Assembly: GCF_902703175.1 (NCBI RefSeq)
Contig: NZ_CACRYJ010000022.1
Span: forward strand, 1 to 64,000
DNA from: Occultella aeris
Lineage (GTDB): Bacteria > Actinomycetota > Actinomycetes > Actinomycetales > Beutenbergiaceae
Length of the DNA: 64,000 nucleotides
Reading direction: 5' to 3'
In this document: one piece after another, positions 15,609 to 24,017 of the stretch
Layout of the letters: every line of letters begins with the position of its first letter
How positions within the stretch are numbered: position 1 is the stretch's first letter
Position numbers and translations under genes: made by a program
The notes under the pieces: generated by a model
What the model was told of the DNA's origin: nothing
What the model saw: the letters and a program-made list of their open reading frames with translations, nothing else
The model's database searches: none

Positions 15609-17485
15609 CCTGGGGCCATGCGGAAGTCGTAGTGGGCGGGCAACGGCGCGTCCGTGCCGACGAGGCGCTGGAACTCGTCCCACAACCGGTCGAGGCCGAG
15701 GTCGCCCTCGCGCAGGTCCGGCAGCACGAGCGGCGCCTCTAGCAGTCGTTCGGCGCCGGCCGCATCGCCGACCCGGATCAGCGCGAGGCACTCGAGGTAG
15801 GCCACGCGCGGGTGTCCCTTCGCCTCGTCGGAGAGCCTCTCGACGAGGCCGAGCGCCTCCTCGACGTGCGATTCCTCGAGCAACGCGGTGAGGGCCTCGA
15901 TCGCCAGCCCGGTCCGGCTCCGGTCGAGCTCGTGCGCACGGACCAGGTCACGGGCGCGGGAGGCCCCGTCCGGTGCCGTCAGTGCGAGCGCGCGCCAGGC
16001 GTCGGGCGAGGCATGCGCGTCCGCCGAGGATCGCCAGAGCTGGCGGGCGCGCTCGGTGTCCCCGGCCGCGTGTTGGGCATGGCCCAGCAGGAGGTCCCGG
16101 AGCCAGCCCGGCTCGGCCACCGCCAGGTGCGCCGACCACTGCGGACCGACCGCGGCGCCTCGCTGCAGCGCCGGGCTCACGGCACCGGTCCTGGCCAGGT
16201 CGAGCCACGCCTGCTGTTCGACGCCCAGGAGCTGCGGGTCGAACGGGGTCGCGGGATCGAAGCCACGGTGCCCGGCCGCCACCTCCAGCGCGCCCCACCC
16301 CAACGCGTCGACCCCACCGCGCAAAGGGTGCTCGTCGACGGCGGTCCGCTCGAGCGCGGTCAGGTGCTCGTGGGCCCGGTCCAGCATCTCCTCGTCGACG
16401 GTGGCCCGGGCGGCCGCGGCGACGACCTCGTCCCAGTCACGATTCCCACCGTCGATGCGGACGGGTCGGTAGCTCTCGGTGAACCGCCAGGACTCCCCCG
16501 CCGGCAACCGGAGGTGCTCGAGCTGGGTCCGGGCCAGGCCGGCCTGGATCTCGGCGTACGACTTCCCGCCCGACAGCCATTTCTGCCAGGTCAGACCACC
16601 CGGACTCCCGCCCCAGGTGAACACCTTGCGGCCCCCGAGCCGTGACGTGGACGCCTGGCCCAGGCCGAGGCCGTCGCCATCGACCGCAGCGATCCACGGA
16701 TGCTCGCTGGAGGTGATGCAGAAGTAGTCGGCGCTGCCCGCGTGCCGCGCGGGCCAGCTCACGTCGACACCGTCCCGGACGGGGAACCGCACCTCGCTCA
16801 GGCTGCTGGCATACCCGAAGTGGAGGGCACGGTCGGCGGCCACGACGACGCGGGTGTCCTCGCTCTGGGGCACGGCGATGTTGCTCCACCAGTAGACCGG
16901 GAGATCCGCATCCGTGGGGTTCTCGATGAGCACGTGCGTGAACAGGGAGTCCGACCCGTCCGGTAGCCAGGCGTCGAGTCGCCAGGTGACCCCGAGGAGC
17001 CGCTCGTACGCCCACATCCGAAGCACACCGTCGCCGACGATCCCCGCTGCGACGGGTTCGGCGGTCAGCCCCCAGTGGCCGGTGGTGCCGAGATTCCACT
17101 CGACACCGCCGGCGAACCAGGCGTTGCGCAGGGCGAGGTTGGCGAACTGGATCGCGTCCAGCCGATGGAGGGCCTCCCGCTGGGTCTCGAGGTCGACGAG
17201 GCTGAGCAGGCGGCCGCCCTGGTCGAGGCCGAACGTTGCCCGCAGGCGCCCGTTGTCCAGCACCGCGACGCGCTGCTGAGTGTCCTGGATGTCGCGTCCG
17301 TAGGCGTCCTGGTACCGGTACGGAAGGACCGTCGGGCGGCGCTCGAGGTGGGCCGCTCCGACGCCCAGGACGCGCTCCTCCGCCGGGGTGGGCCGACGCC
17401 CGCCACCGCCGTCGAGGATGAGCTCGCCGTCCGTCCCGAGCCGGGACATCGGGACGACGGCGGTGGTGATGGCGACGTTGCTCAT
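15593..17485 (-). CDS. DUF5107 domain-containing protein
   Basis: Protein of 630 aa. Residues about 15-350 form a beta-sandwich like the DUF5107 domain found with carbohydrate-active proteins (LPYRYQDAYGRDIQDTQQRV, GGVEWNLGTTGHWG). The remainder (about 370-620) is alpha-helical and repeat-like, with TPR-like helix pairs. There is no signal peptide, so it is predicted cytoplasmic. It is convergent with the large Tat-exported protein, suggesting a shared glycan-utilisation context. Family function is unknown, although the domain's fold resembles aldose epimerase/GH-accessory sandwiches. The start ATG at 17485 follows GAAGGG. Confidence 0.82.
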   Translation of the reverse strand: MSNVAITTAVVPMSRLGTDGELILDGGGGRRPTPAEERVLGVGAAHLERRPTVLPYRYQDAYGRDIQDTQQRVAVLDNGRLRATFGLDQGGRLLSLVDLETQREALHRLDAIQFANLALRNAWFAGGVEWNLGTTGHWGLTAEPVAAGIVGDGVLRMWAYERLLGVTWRLDAWLPDGSDSLFTHVLIENPTDADLPVYWWSNIAVPQSEDTRVVVAADRALHFGYASSLSEVRFPVRDGVDVSWPARHAGSADYFCITSSEHPWIAAVDGDGLGLGQASTSRLGGRKVFTWGGSPGGLTWQKWLSGGKSYAEIQAGLARTQLEHLRLPAGESWRFTESYRPVRIDGGNRDWDEVVAAAARATVDEEMLDRAHEHLTALERTAVDEHPLRGGVDALGWGALEVAAGHRGFDPATPFDPQLLGVEQQAWLDLARTGAVSPALQRGAAVGPQWSAHLAVAEPGWLRDLLLGHAQHAAGDTERARQLWRSSADAHASPDAWRALALTAPDGASRARDLVRAHELDRSRTGLAIEALTALLEESHVEEALGLVERLSDEAKGHPRVAYLECLALIRVGDAAGAERLLEAPLVLPDLREGDLGLDRLWDEFQRLVGTDAPLPAHYDFRMAPGLDGG

Positions 17486-17551
17486 GCGGCCCTTCGCTGA
17501 CGGAGTTCACTGTCGAGCAGAGCGTATCTCCGTCCGCGGCGTGAGCGGCCG

Positions 17552-19396
17552 CTACGCGAGTGCGGGGCTGATGGCGACGGCACCGGAGGACCCGACCAGG
17601 GCGGCGTAGCGGCCGCCCCGGGCGAGCAGCTCGGCGTGGTCGCCGGACTCCACGATCCGCCCATGATCGACAACCGCTATCTGGTCGGCATCGCGCACGG
17701 TGGAGAGCCGGTGCGCGATGCTGATGGTGGTGCGACCGGCGCTGACCACGTCCAGGGCGGCCTGCACGGCCCGCTCGGTCTCGTTGTCGAGCGCGCTGGT
17801 GGCCTCGTCGAGGACGAGCACCCGGGGATCGCGCAGCAACGTGCGGGCGATCGCCAGCCGCTGCTTCTCGCCACCGGAGAACCGGTAGCCGCGAGCGCCG
17901 ACGAGGGTGTCGTAGCCGTCCGGCAGTGCCACGATCAGGTCATGGACCTGGGCCGCACGGGCGGCCGCCTCGATCTCGGCGTCGGTTGCCTCGGGCTTGG
18001 CGTAGCGCAGGTTCTCCCGGATCGTGGTGTGCAGCAGGTAGGTCTCCTGGGAGACCACCCCGACCACGCCGGACAGGTCCTGCAGGGTCATGTCCCGCAG
18101 GTCGACGCCGTCGATGGTGACGCGGCCGGCTGTCGGGTCGTGCAGGCGCGAGATCAGGGCCGCGATCGTGGACTTGCCCGACCCGGACTCGCCCACCAGG
18201 GCGAGGCTGCTACCGGCCGGTACGGCCAGGGTGACGGCGTCGACCGCCGGGCGGTCGCCGTCGGGGTAGGTGAAGCTCACGCCCTCGAGCGCGAGTGCAC
18301 CACCGCCGTCGGCCGGCCGGACCGGCTCGGCCGGATCGTCGATGGTGACCGGCAGGTCCAGGTACTCGAAGATCCTGCTGAACAGGGCCATCGAGCTCGT
18401 CACCTGGACGCCGACGTTGAGCACGCCCATCAGCGGGCGGAACAGTCCCGCCTGCAGGCTCACGAACGCCACCAGGGTGCCGATGGTCATGCCGCCGGAC
18501 GTGGCCGGCAGACCCGCGGCGAGGTAGAGGAGCGCGGGGATCGCGGCGAAGATGATGCTCATCGTGGCCATCCGCCAGCGGCCTGCGAGCTGGGCGCGGA
18601 CCTCCAGGTCCAGCAGCCCCTCGGAGGAGTCGGAGAACTTGGCGGTCAGCGACGGGCCGGCGCCGAGGGTCTTGCCGAGCAGCACCCCGCTGACGGACAG
18701 CGACTCCTCGACCTGACCGTGCAGGTTCGCGAGCGCGCGCTGGCGCTTGGCGGTCACCTCGCGGCGCATCGTGGCGACCTTGCGGGTCAGCCAGATCGCC
18801 GGCGGGAGCACGATCAGGGAGAGCAGGGACAGCTGCCAGCTGAGCGCGACCATGGCGATCGCGGTGCCGACGGCGGTGGTCACGTTCGAGGCGATCGACG
18901 TCGCCGCCGTGGTCACCACGGACTGCATGGCGCTGATGTCATGGGTGAGCCGGGACTGCACCTCGCCGCCGCGGGTGCGCTTGAAGAAGTCGAGGGACTG
19001 GCGCTGCAGGTGCGCGAACACGTCGGTGCGCAGCCGGTGCATCACACGCTGGCCGATGACGGTGGAGATCCAGGTCTGGAACACGCCGAGGACCGAGGTC
19101 ACGACGGTGACGCCGAGCATCGCGCCGACGAGGACGAGGAGCAGGGGGACGTCCTGGTTCGGGATCGCCTCGTCAATGAGGTGCCGAGTCAGGAACGGAG
19201 TGGCGAGCCCGATCGCGGAGGTCGCGACGATCAGTGCGACCACGGCGCTCAGCCGGGCTCGGTAGGGCGCGAACAGTGCGCCTATGCGGCGCAGGCTCAC
19301 GGGGTGGGACTCGAGCTGGACTCGGTCCTTGGGATCGGGGCGGGTGGCGCCATCGCGGCCACGGGGGCTCTCTGGGTTCATGGCGAAGTCGGCCAT
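17552..19396 (-). CDS. ABC transporter ATP-binding/permease protein (exporter type)
   Basis: Half-transporter of the MdlB/MsbA exporter class, 614 aa; it acts as a homodimer or heterodimer in the membrane. The transmembrane domain spans about 40-330 with six helices. The nucleotide-binding domain has Walker A GESGSGKST (about 404), signature FSGGEKQRLAIAR (about 507), Walker B VLVLDEATSAL (about 527) and the switch histidine in SIAHRLSTV. It is transcribed divergently from a MarR regulator with a palindromic operator between them, the usual arrangement for a drug- or metabolite-responsive efflux pump. ATG 19396 and ATG 19381 are both possible starts. Substrate unknown. Confidence 0.93.
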   Translation of the reverse strand: MADFAMNPESPRGRDGATRPDPKDRVQLESHPVSLRRIGALFAPYRARLSAVVALIVATSAIGLATPFLTRHLIDEAIPNQDVPLLLVLVGAMLGVTVVTSVLGVFQTWISTVIGQRVMHRLRTDVFAHLQRQSLDFFKRTRGGEVQSRLTHDISAMQSVVTTAATSIASNVTTAVGTAIAMVALSWQLSLLSLIVLPPAIWLTRKVATMRREVTAKRQRALANLHGQVEESLSVSGVLLGKTLGAGPSLTAKFSDSSEGLLDLEVRAQLAGRWRMATMSIIFAAIPALLYLAAGLPATSGGMTIGTLVAFVSLQAGLFRPLMGVLNVGVQVTSSMALFSRIFEYLDLPVTIDDPAEPVRPADGGGALALEGVSFTYPDGDRPAVDAVTLAVPAGSSLALVGESGSGKSTIAALISRLHDPTAGRVTIDGVDLRDMTLQDLSGVVGVVSQETYLLHTTIRENLRYAKPEATDAEIEAAARAAQVHDLIVALPDGYDTLVGARGYRFSGGEKQRLAIARTLLRDPRVLVLDEATSALDNETERAVQAALDVVSAGRTTISIAHRLSTVRDADQIAVVDHGRIVESGDHAELLARGGRYAALVGSSGAVAISPALA

Positions 19397-19430
19397 AGGG
19401 ACATCACTTCTCTCTGTCTAGGTCATGTAC

Positions 19431-19451
19431 TGAGGTTACCTCATTATGAGG
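19431..19451. promoter_or_regulatory. Overlapping palindromic operators (MarR site)
   Basis: Two perfect 5-3-5 inverted repeats share bases: TGAGGTTACCTCA at 19431-19443 and CCTCATTATGAGG at 19439-19451. They lie between the divergent ABC exporter (start 19396) and MarR (start 19478) genes and form an AT-rich island in GC-rich DNA. A MarR dimer is expected to bind here and control both genes. The overlapping double site suggests two binding registers. Confidence 0.7.
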
Positions 19452-19477
19452 GTGGCGTCAATAGTAGGCTCCGGAGC

Positions 19478-19921
19478 GTGACTAACCCCCGGGGGCGTGA
19501 GCCCGAGCGAGTGCCCGAGAGCGACCCCAGCGATCTGCTCACGCACGCGACCCGCGGCCTGCGGCGCCGGTGGGCGGCGTCGCTCGAGCCCTGGGGACTG
19601 GCCCCGCACGAGGCCCGGGCGCTGCGGGTGATCAGTGACAGCGACGGCGCCCGGCTGTCCGACATCGCCGCGCACCTGCGGATAGCGCCACGCTCGGCCA
19701 CCGAGGTCGTCGATGCCCTCCAGGAGAAGTCGCTCGTGGAACGGACGCCGGACCCCACCGACCGGCGCGCCGTGCTCGCGGTCCCCACGGACACGGGCCG
19801 GGCCCTGGCCGAGGAGATCGGCGCGGCCCGGCTGCAGGTCTCGCGGGACTACTTCTCCCGGCTCGAACCCCAGGAACAGGACCAACTCGCCGCCCTGCTG
19901 CACCGGCTCATCGCCGACTGA
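19478..19921 (+). CDS. MarR family transcriptional regulator
   Basis: Winged-helix repressor, 147 aa from GTG 19478, with CCGGAG close upstream. Features are the N-terminal dimerisation helices (LLTHATRGLRRRWAASL), the recognition HTH (ARLSDIAAHLRIAPRSATEVVDAL) and the wing with the family DxRxxx motif (DPTDRRAVLAV). The frame runs far upstream through the antisense of the exporter, which is not coding. Placement next to the exporter with a shared palindromic operator suggests it represses both genes and releases on binding the exporter's ligand. Confidence 0.9.
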   Translation: MTNPRGREPERVPESDPSDLLTHATRGLRRRWAASLEPWGLAPHEARALRVISDSDGARLSDIAAHLRIAPRSATEVVDALQEKSLVERTPDPTDRRAVLAVPTDTGRALAEEIGAARLQVSRDYFSRLEPQEQDQLAALLHRLIAD

Positions 19922-19941
19922 GACCGGCGCACGTCGGACCG

Positions 19942-20760
19942 ATGGACATCGCCCGGGTGCTCGAGGACGACCAGCTGATCTCGATCGGCCACTACCGGCG
20001 GCTCCCACCCGCCGAACGCCCACCTCTGCTGCACTGCGGCGGCACCCTCGACAACGGGCAACCGTGTCAGGGTCTCGTCTTCGTGCGGGCACTGACCAGT
20101 CGCGTGCTGGCACCGCACTTCGCCTCGCGCAACCACGGCCCCGGCTGCGACGAGGCCGCCATCGAGCACGGGTCCACCGACGTCGTCGACGACGCGACGC
20201 GGACCCCTCAGGCGGCATCATCGACCCGGATCATCGAGCTCATGCCGACCACACCGGAGCCGATCACCCACGCCGAGGCCCGTCCCCGCAGCGCGACACC
20301 GGGACACGCCCCCCGGACGCCTCGCCACGAGGTCCCGCGCCTCGGTGGCGAACGTCGGGCCACGTTGCGTGCCGCCCTCCGCCTCCTCCTCGGCCGTGGC
20401 TTCCGCGACGGCGCCCGCATCCGATGGGCCGGAACCGAGGTCGACGCAACCCGCTTCTTCATCCACCTGGACAGCGTCGACCCGAGCGAACCGACGATCC
20501 GCGGGTACTGGGGTCTGGTGGAGCGTGCCGAGCGCTTCCGCCGCACGGGCGCGGTCCACCTGCACTCACGTACCGGGGCACTGGTGGTGATCCACCGCGA
20601 CATCGCCGACGAGGCCCTCGCTGCCCACGGCGACCTCGCCGCGCTCCACGGGCAGTACATCCTGGCGCTCTCGCTCGTCCGGACCTCCGCGGCCGGCAGA
20701 CCCTACGTGCTGGTCACCGACGCCTCCGCCCTCGCCACCTGGTCACCGCCCGCAAGATAG
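19942..20760 (+). CDS. Hypothetical protein with Cys/His-rich N-terminus
   Basis: Unrecognised 272-aa protein 20 bp after marR and possibly cotranscribed. The N-terminal 75 residues contain Cys32, Cys42 and a HFASRNHGPGC segment, a spacing that could form a zinc site (C-x9-C then H-x6-H-x3-C). A low-complexity Pro/Thr/Arg linker (about 85-125) leads to a C-terminal domain (about 130-272) with regular alternation (ATRFFIHLDSVD, TIRGYWGLVERAERF, HLHSRTGALVVIHRDIA). No family was recognised. A protein-protein or nucleic-acid binding role would be speculation. Confidence 0.6.
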   Translation: MDIARVLEDDQLISIGHYRRLPPAERPPLLHCGGTLDNGQPCQGLVFVRALTSRVLAPHFASRNHGPGCDEAAIEHGSTDVVDDATRTPQAASSTRIIELMPTTPEPITHAEARPRSATPGHAPRTPRHEVPRLGGERRATLRAALRLLLGRGFRDGARIRWAGTEVDATRFFIHLDSVDPSEPTIRGYWGLVERAERFRRTGAVHLHSRTGALVVIHRDIADEALAAHGDLAALHGQYILALSLVRTSAAGRPYVLVTDASALATWSPPAR

Positions 20761-20822
20761 CGGCACCCCACGATCGTCGACCGCAAGGGCGACGGCGGCC
20801 GCTGGGTCGGGCGGTCGCCTCA

Positions 20823-20842
20823 CCCGGCGCTGCGCAGCCGGG
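20823..20842. terminator. Candidate terminator hairpin
   Basis: Inverted repeat CCCGGC (20823-20828) and GCCGGG (20837-20842) around GCTGCGCA, between the convergent hypothetical gene ending at 20760 and ispF ending at 20883. Short stem and no T-run. Confidence 0.35.
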
Positions 20843-20882
20843 GGCGTCGGCCCTACCCCGCTTACCCTGAGCAGGAGCGGGG

Positions 20883-21365
20883 TCAGCGCGTTGCGACGAC
20901 GAGGGCCGTCGCGATCGCGGCGATCCCCTCGGCGCGACCGGTGAGCCCGAGCCCGTCCGTGGTGGTGGCGCTGACCGTCACCGGAGCTCCGGCCGCCGCC
21001 GACAACGCCGCCTCCGCCTGCCCGCGCAGGCCGGCCAGCCTGGGCCGGTTCCCGATCACCTGGATCGCGATGTTGCCGATCTCGAAGCCGGCGGCGCGTA
21101 CCCGCGCGCCGGCTTCGGCGAGCAGCCGGAGGCCCGATGCGCCCGCCCACTCGGGTTCGGCGGTGCCGAAGTTGGAGCCGAGGTCGCCGAGTCCGGCGGC
21201 GCTGAACAGGGCGTCGGCGGCGGCGTGGGCAGCGACGTCCCCGTCGGAGTGACCGGCCAGGGCCACCTCGTCGGGAAAGTTCAGCCCGGCCAACGCGAGC
21301 CCGGTCCGGCCGTCCGCAGCGAAGGCGTGCACGTCCACGCCGATCCCGGTGCGCGGCGCTCTCAT
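20883..21365 (-). CDS. ispF: 2-C-methyl-D-erythritol 2,4-cyclodiphosphate synthase
   Basis: MEP-pathway enzyme that cyclises CDP-ME 2-phosphate to MEcPP; it forms a homotrimer with zinc at each active site. It is 160 aa, the family's normal length. The zinc motif DVHAF (D10, H12) and the [16 protein letters not shown] segment are present, as is the C-terminal [13 protein letters not shown] motif. The start overlaps the ispD stop by 4 bp (ATGA), so ispD-ispF are translated together in the isoprenoid operon downstream of carD. Confidence 0.96.
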   Translation of the reverse strand: MRAPRTGIGVDVHAFAADGRTGLALAGLNFPDEVALAGHSDGDVAAHAAADALFSAAGLGDLGSNFGTAEPEWAGASGLRLLAEAGARVRAAGFEIGNIAIQVIGNRPRLAGLRGQAEAALSAAAGAPVTVSATTTDGLGLTGRAEGIAAIATALVVATR

Positions 21366-22066
21366 GCGTCCTCCTCGAGGTAGAGGGCCGCTACGGACAG
21401 GTCGTGGCGCGTCGTGATCTTCAGCGCTCGCGCCTCGCCCGGCACCACGTGGACCGCGATGCCGAGGGCCTCGACCAGGCCCGCGTCATCGCCGGCGGCC
21501 ACGGCCTCCGAGTCGGCGCGGGCGGCGCCGTGTGCGTGGGCCCGGCGCAGGAGGTCGGCGTCGAACGCCTGGGGGGTCTGGATCGCGCGCAGCCCGGACC
21601 GGTCGGGGGTCGCGATGGCTCGGGGCGGATCGCCGTCGTCGACGGCCCGGATCGTGTCCACGACGGGAACTCCTGGGACAACGGCCGGATGGCCTGCACG
21701 GACGGCCGCGACCAGGCGGCCGATCAGGTCGGCCGAGGCCAGCGGCCGGGCCGCGTCGTGGACGAGGATGACCCCGTCCGACCCACCAAGGGCGCGAAGA
21801 CCGGAGGCGACGGACGCCTGCCGGGTCGCCCCGCCGTCGACCACTTCGATGTCGACCGACGAGACCGGTGCGACGGCGGCGCGGACCTGTTCGAGGTACG
21901 CGGCCGGCGCGGTGACCACGATCCGGCGGACCAGCCCCGAATCGGCCAGCCCGCGCGCGGCCCGGGCGACGAGCGCCTCGCCGCCCAGCGGCACGAGGGC
22001 CTTGGGCACGGTGTACCCGAGCCGGGAACCGGACCCGGCGGCGGCCAGCACGGCGCCGACACTCAC
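21362..22066 (-). CDS. ispD: 2-C-methyl-D-erythritol 4-phosphate cytidylyltransferase
   Basis: Third step of the MEP isoprenoid pathway: CTP + MEP to CDP-ME. It is 234 aa from GTG 22066, the only plausible start between the carD stop and the nucleotide-binding motif [10 protein letters not shown]...PKAL. Other signatures are the HDAARPL segment, VPVVDTIR and IQTPQAF. GGAG abuts the start codon, so translation is probably coupled to carD, which ends 19 bp upstream. It is followed by ispF with a 4-bp overlap. Confidence 0.95.
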   Translation of the reverse strand: MSVGAVLAAAGSGSRLGYTVPKALVPLGGEALVARAARGLADSGLVRRIVVTAPAAYLEQVRAAVAPVSSVDIEVVDGGATRQASVASGLRALGGSDGVILVHDAARPLASADLIGRLVAAVRAGHPAVVPGVPVVDTIRAVDDGDPPRAIATPDRSGLRAIQTPQAFDADLLRRAHAHGAARADSEAVAAGDDAGLVEALGIAVHVVPGEARALKITTRHDLSVAALYLEEDA

Positions 22067-22085
22067 CTCCGGGTCCGCCCGTGGT

Positions 22086-22568
22086 TCAGGACGCGAGGAC
22101 CTCGTCGAGGATGGCCTCGGCCTTCTCCTCCTCGGTGTGCTCGGCAAGCGCGAGCTCCGAGACGAGGATCTGACGGGCCCGGGCCAGCATGCGCTTCTCG
22201 CCGGCGGACAGGCCACGGTCAGCATCGCGGCGGGACAGGTCGCGGACGACCTCGGCCACCTTGATCACGTCACCCGACGCGATCTTCTCGACGTTCGCCT
22301 TGTAACGGCGCGACCAGTTGGTCGGCTCCTCGGTGTACGGGGCGCGCAGCACCTCGAACACCTTCTCCAGGCCTTCCTTGCCGACGACGTCCCGGACGCC
22401 GACCAGATCGACGTTCTCAGCCGGCACCTCGATGGTCAGGTCACCCTGCGCCACCTTGAGCCGGAGATAGAGCTTCTCCTCCCCTCGGATGATCCGCTTC
22501 GAGATCTCCTCGATGAGGGCTGCACCGTGGTGCGGGTAGACGACGGTCTCGCCGACTGTGAAGGTCAT
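22086..22568 (-). CDS. carD: CarD family RNA polymerase-binding transcription regulator
   Basis: Global regulator that binds the RNA polymerase beta subunit and stabilises open complexes, essential in mycobacteria. It is 160 aa from ATG 22568 (GGGAG 9 nt upstream). The N-terminal RID/Tudor-like domain ([35 protein letters not shown]) is followed by the helical C-terminal domain with the [13 protein letters not shown] segment. Genome context carD-ispD-ispF is standard in actinobacteria. A -10-like TAAACT lies upstream on this strand around 22606-22611. Confidence 0.96.
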   Translation of the reverse strand: MTFTVGETVVYPHHGAALIEEISKRIIRGEEKLYLRLKVAQGDLTIEVPAENVDLVGVRDVVGKEGLEKVFEVLRAPYTEEPTNWSRRYKANVEKIASGDVIKVAEVVRDLSRRDADRGLSAGEKRMLARARQILVSELALAEHTEEEKAEAILDEVLAS

Positions 22569-22831
22569 GTGCTCGCACTCCCCTTTCGCAAGAACCAAGT
22601 TTACCACGCGAAATGGGCGCAATCTCGCGGCGCTTCCACGTTTGCGCAGGTCATGGCGGTAGGCTCCGCCGCCACCGGCGCGGGGGCCCGAGCCGGGGGT
22701 CTTGAGGAGAATGTGAAGGCGACGGCCGTGTGCGGACAGGCATTAGGCTGGCGCCCAGGTCTTGTCGTCATTGCCAGACCCGCGCCCGGCGAGCGTTCCG
22801 GGGCGCGGGTACCCCTCGAAAGGAGAGCCTC

Positions 22832-23314
22832 GTGGCTCGCAACACCCGCCGTCTCGTGGCGTCCCTGTTGATGGCGGCCACGGCCGCAGCGGGCGTGAGC
22901 GCCTGCTCCCCGATCGTCACGCAGTACGGCACGTCACCGAGCGACGGCGTCCAGGTGGAGGTCGGCACCCAGATCCGCGGCGAGAACCTGCTCATCCTGA
23001 CCCGCGCCGAGGGCGCCGAGGGCGTCCTCATCGGCGCGGTCGTGAACCGCTGGGGATCACCCACGACGGTGAACCTGACTGTCGGCGAGAGCGCCGAGGC
23101 CGCCTCGGTCGACGTCGACGGCAACTCGACGGTGCTGCTCAACCCCGACGCGGAACTCGTCACCATCGCGGCCGTCGAGGCCGCACCGGGCGCGACCATC
23201 GACGTCACGGTCTCCTCGCCCGAGCAAGGCTCGGTGACGGTCGCGGTGCCGGTCCTGGACGGCACCCTGGCGCCCTACGACGAGTTCCTGCCCCCTGCCC
23301 CCGTGGAGGAGTGA
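22832..23314 (+). CDS. Putative lipoprotein, function unknown
   Basis: Predicted exported lipoprotein of 160 aa from GTG 22832 with AAAGGAG 6 nt upstream. The signal peptide (about 1-22) has a basic start (ARNTRR) and a lipobox ending GVSAC. The mature part is a beta-rich domain (VQVEVGTQIRGENLLILTRAE, TTVNLTVGESAEAASVDV) ending in a Pro/Glu-rich tail. It resembles small actinobacterial cell-surface proteins without known function. It sits divergent from carD and convergent with the regX3-like gene 13 bp away, near the Pho regulatory cluster. A Pho link is possible but not shown. Confidence 0.75.
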   Translation: MARNTRRLVASLLMAATAAAGVSACSPIVTQYGTSPSDGVQVEVGTQIRGENLLILTRAEGAEGVLIGAVVNRWGSPTTVNLTVGESAEAASVDVDGNSTVLLNPDAELVTIAAVEAAPGATIDVTVSSPEQGSVTVAVPVLDGTLAPYDEFLPPAPVEE

Positions 23315-23326
23315 GCCGCGCGGCTC
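23313..23326. terminator. Compact palindrome at a convergent junction
   Basis: Perfect 14-nt palindrome GAGCCGCGCGGCTC spans the stop codon of the lipoprotein gene and ends just before the stop of the response-regulator gene. It could terminate both transcripts. The stem is short once a loop is allowed. Confidence 0.35.
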
Positions 23327-23327
23327 C

Positions 23328-24017
23328 TCAGCGTTCGTCCACCAGTTTGTAGCCCAGTCCGCGCACGGTCACCAGGACCTGGGGGTTGACCGGGTCGACC
23401 TCGATCTTGGCGCGGATCCGCTTGACATGGACGTCGAGGGTCTTGGTGTCGCCAACGTAGTCGGCCCCCCAGACGCGATCGATCAACTGGCCCCTGGTGA
23501 GCACGCGGTCCGGGTTGCGCAGCAGCAGTTCCAACAGTTCGAACTCGCGCAACGGGAGGGCGACCTCCTCGCCGTCGATGGTGACCACGTGCCGGTCGGT
23601 GTCCATCCGGATCCGGCCGACGCTGAGCACCGCCGGGGTGAGCGCGTCGACGGACTCGGTGCCACGTCTCAACACCGCTCGGATCCGGGCCAGGAGCTCG
23701 CGGAACGAGTACGGCTTCGTGACGTAGTCGTCGGCGCCGATCTCCAGCCCGACCACCTTGTCGATCTCCCCGTCCTTGGCGGTCAGCATGATCACCGGGA
23801 CCGCACTGCGCTGCCGCAGCTCCCGGCACACCTCCACGCCGGACAGTCCCGGCAGCATCAGGTCGAGGAGCACCAGGTCGGCGCCGGCTCGATCGAACTC
23901 CACGAGCGCATCGGTGCCGGTCGCGACCGCAACCACCTCGAAACCCTCACGGGTGAGTTGGTACGTCAGCGGTTCGCGGTAGGACTCCTCGTCCTCAACG
24001 AGCAGGATGCGGGTCAC
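23328..24017 (-). CDS. regX3: Response regulator transcription factor (RegX3/PhoP type)
   Basis: OmpR-family DNA-binding response regulator, 229 aa from GTG 24017 with GGAGGAGA upstream. The receiver domain has acidic residues in LVEDEE, phosphoacceptor D52 (LLDLMLPG) and the conserved Lys in MLTAKDGEI. The C-terminal winged helix carries VALPLREFELLELLLRNPDRVLTRGQLIDRVWG. It overlaps the sensor kinase gene by 23 bp. Divergent phoU and the PHO-box-like repeats between them indicate the phosphate-starvation system (SenX3-RegX3 in mycobacteria, PhoR-PhoP in Streptomyces). The symbol follows the mycobacterial name. Confidence 0.92.
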   Translation of the reverse strand: MTRILLVEDEESYREPLTYQLTREGFEVVAVATGTDALVEFDRAGADLVLLDLMLPGLSGVEVCRELRQRSAVPVIMLTAKDGEIDKVVGLEIGADDYVTKPYSFRELLARIRAVLRRGTESVDALTPAVLSVGRIRMDTDRHVVTIDGEEVALPLREFELLELLLRNPDRVLTRGQLIDRVWGADYVGDTKTLDVHVKRIRAKIEVDPVNPQVLVTVRGLGYKLVDER

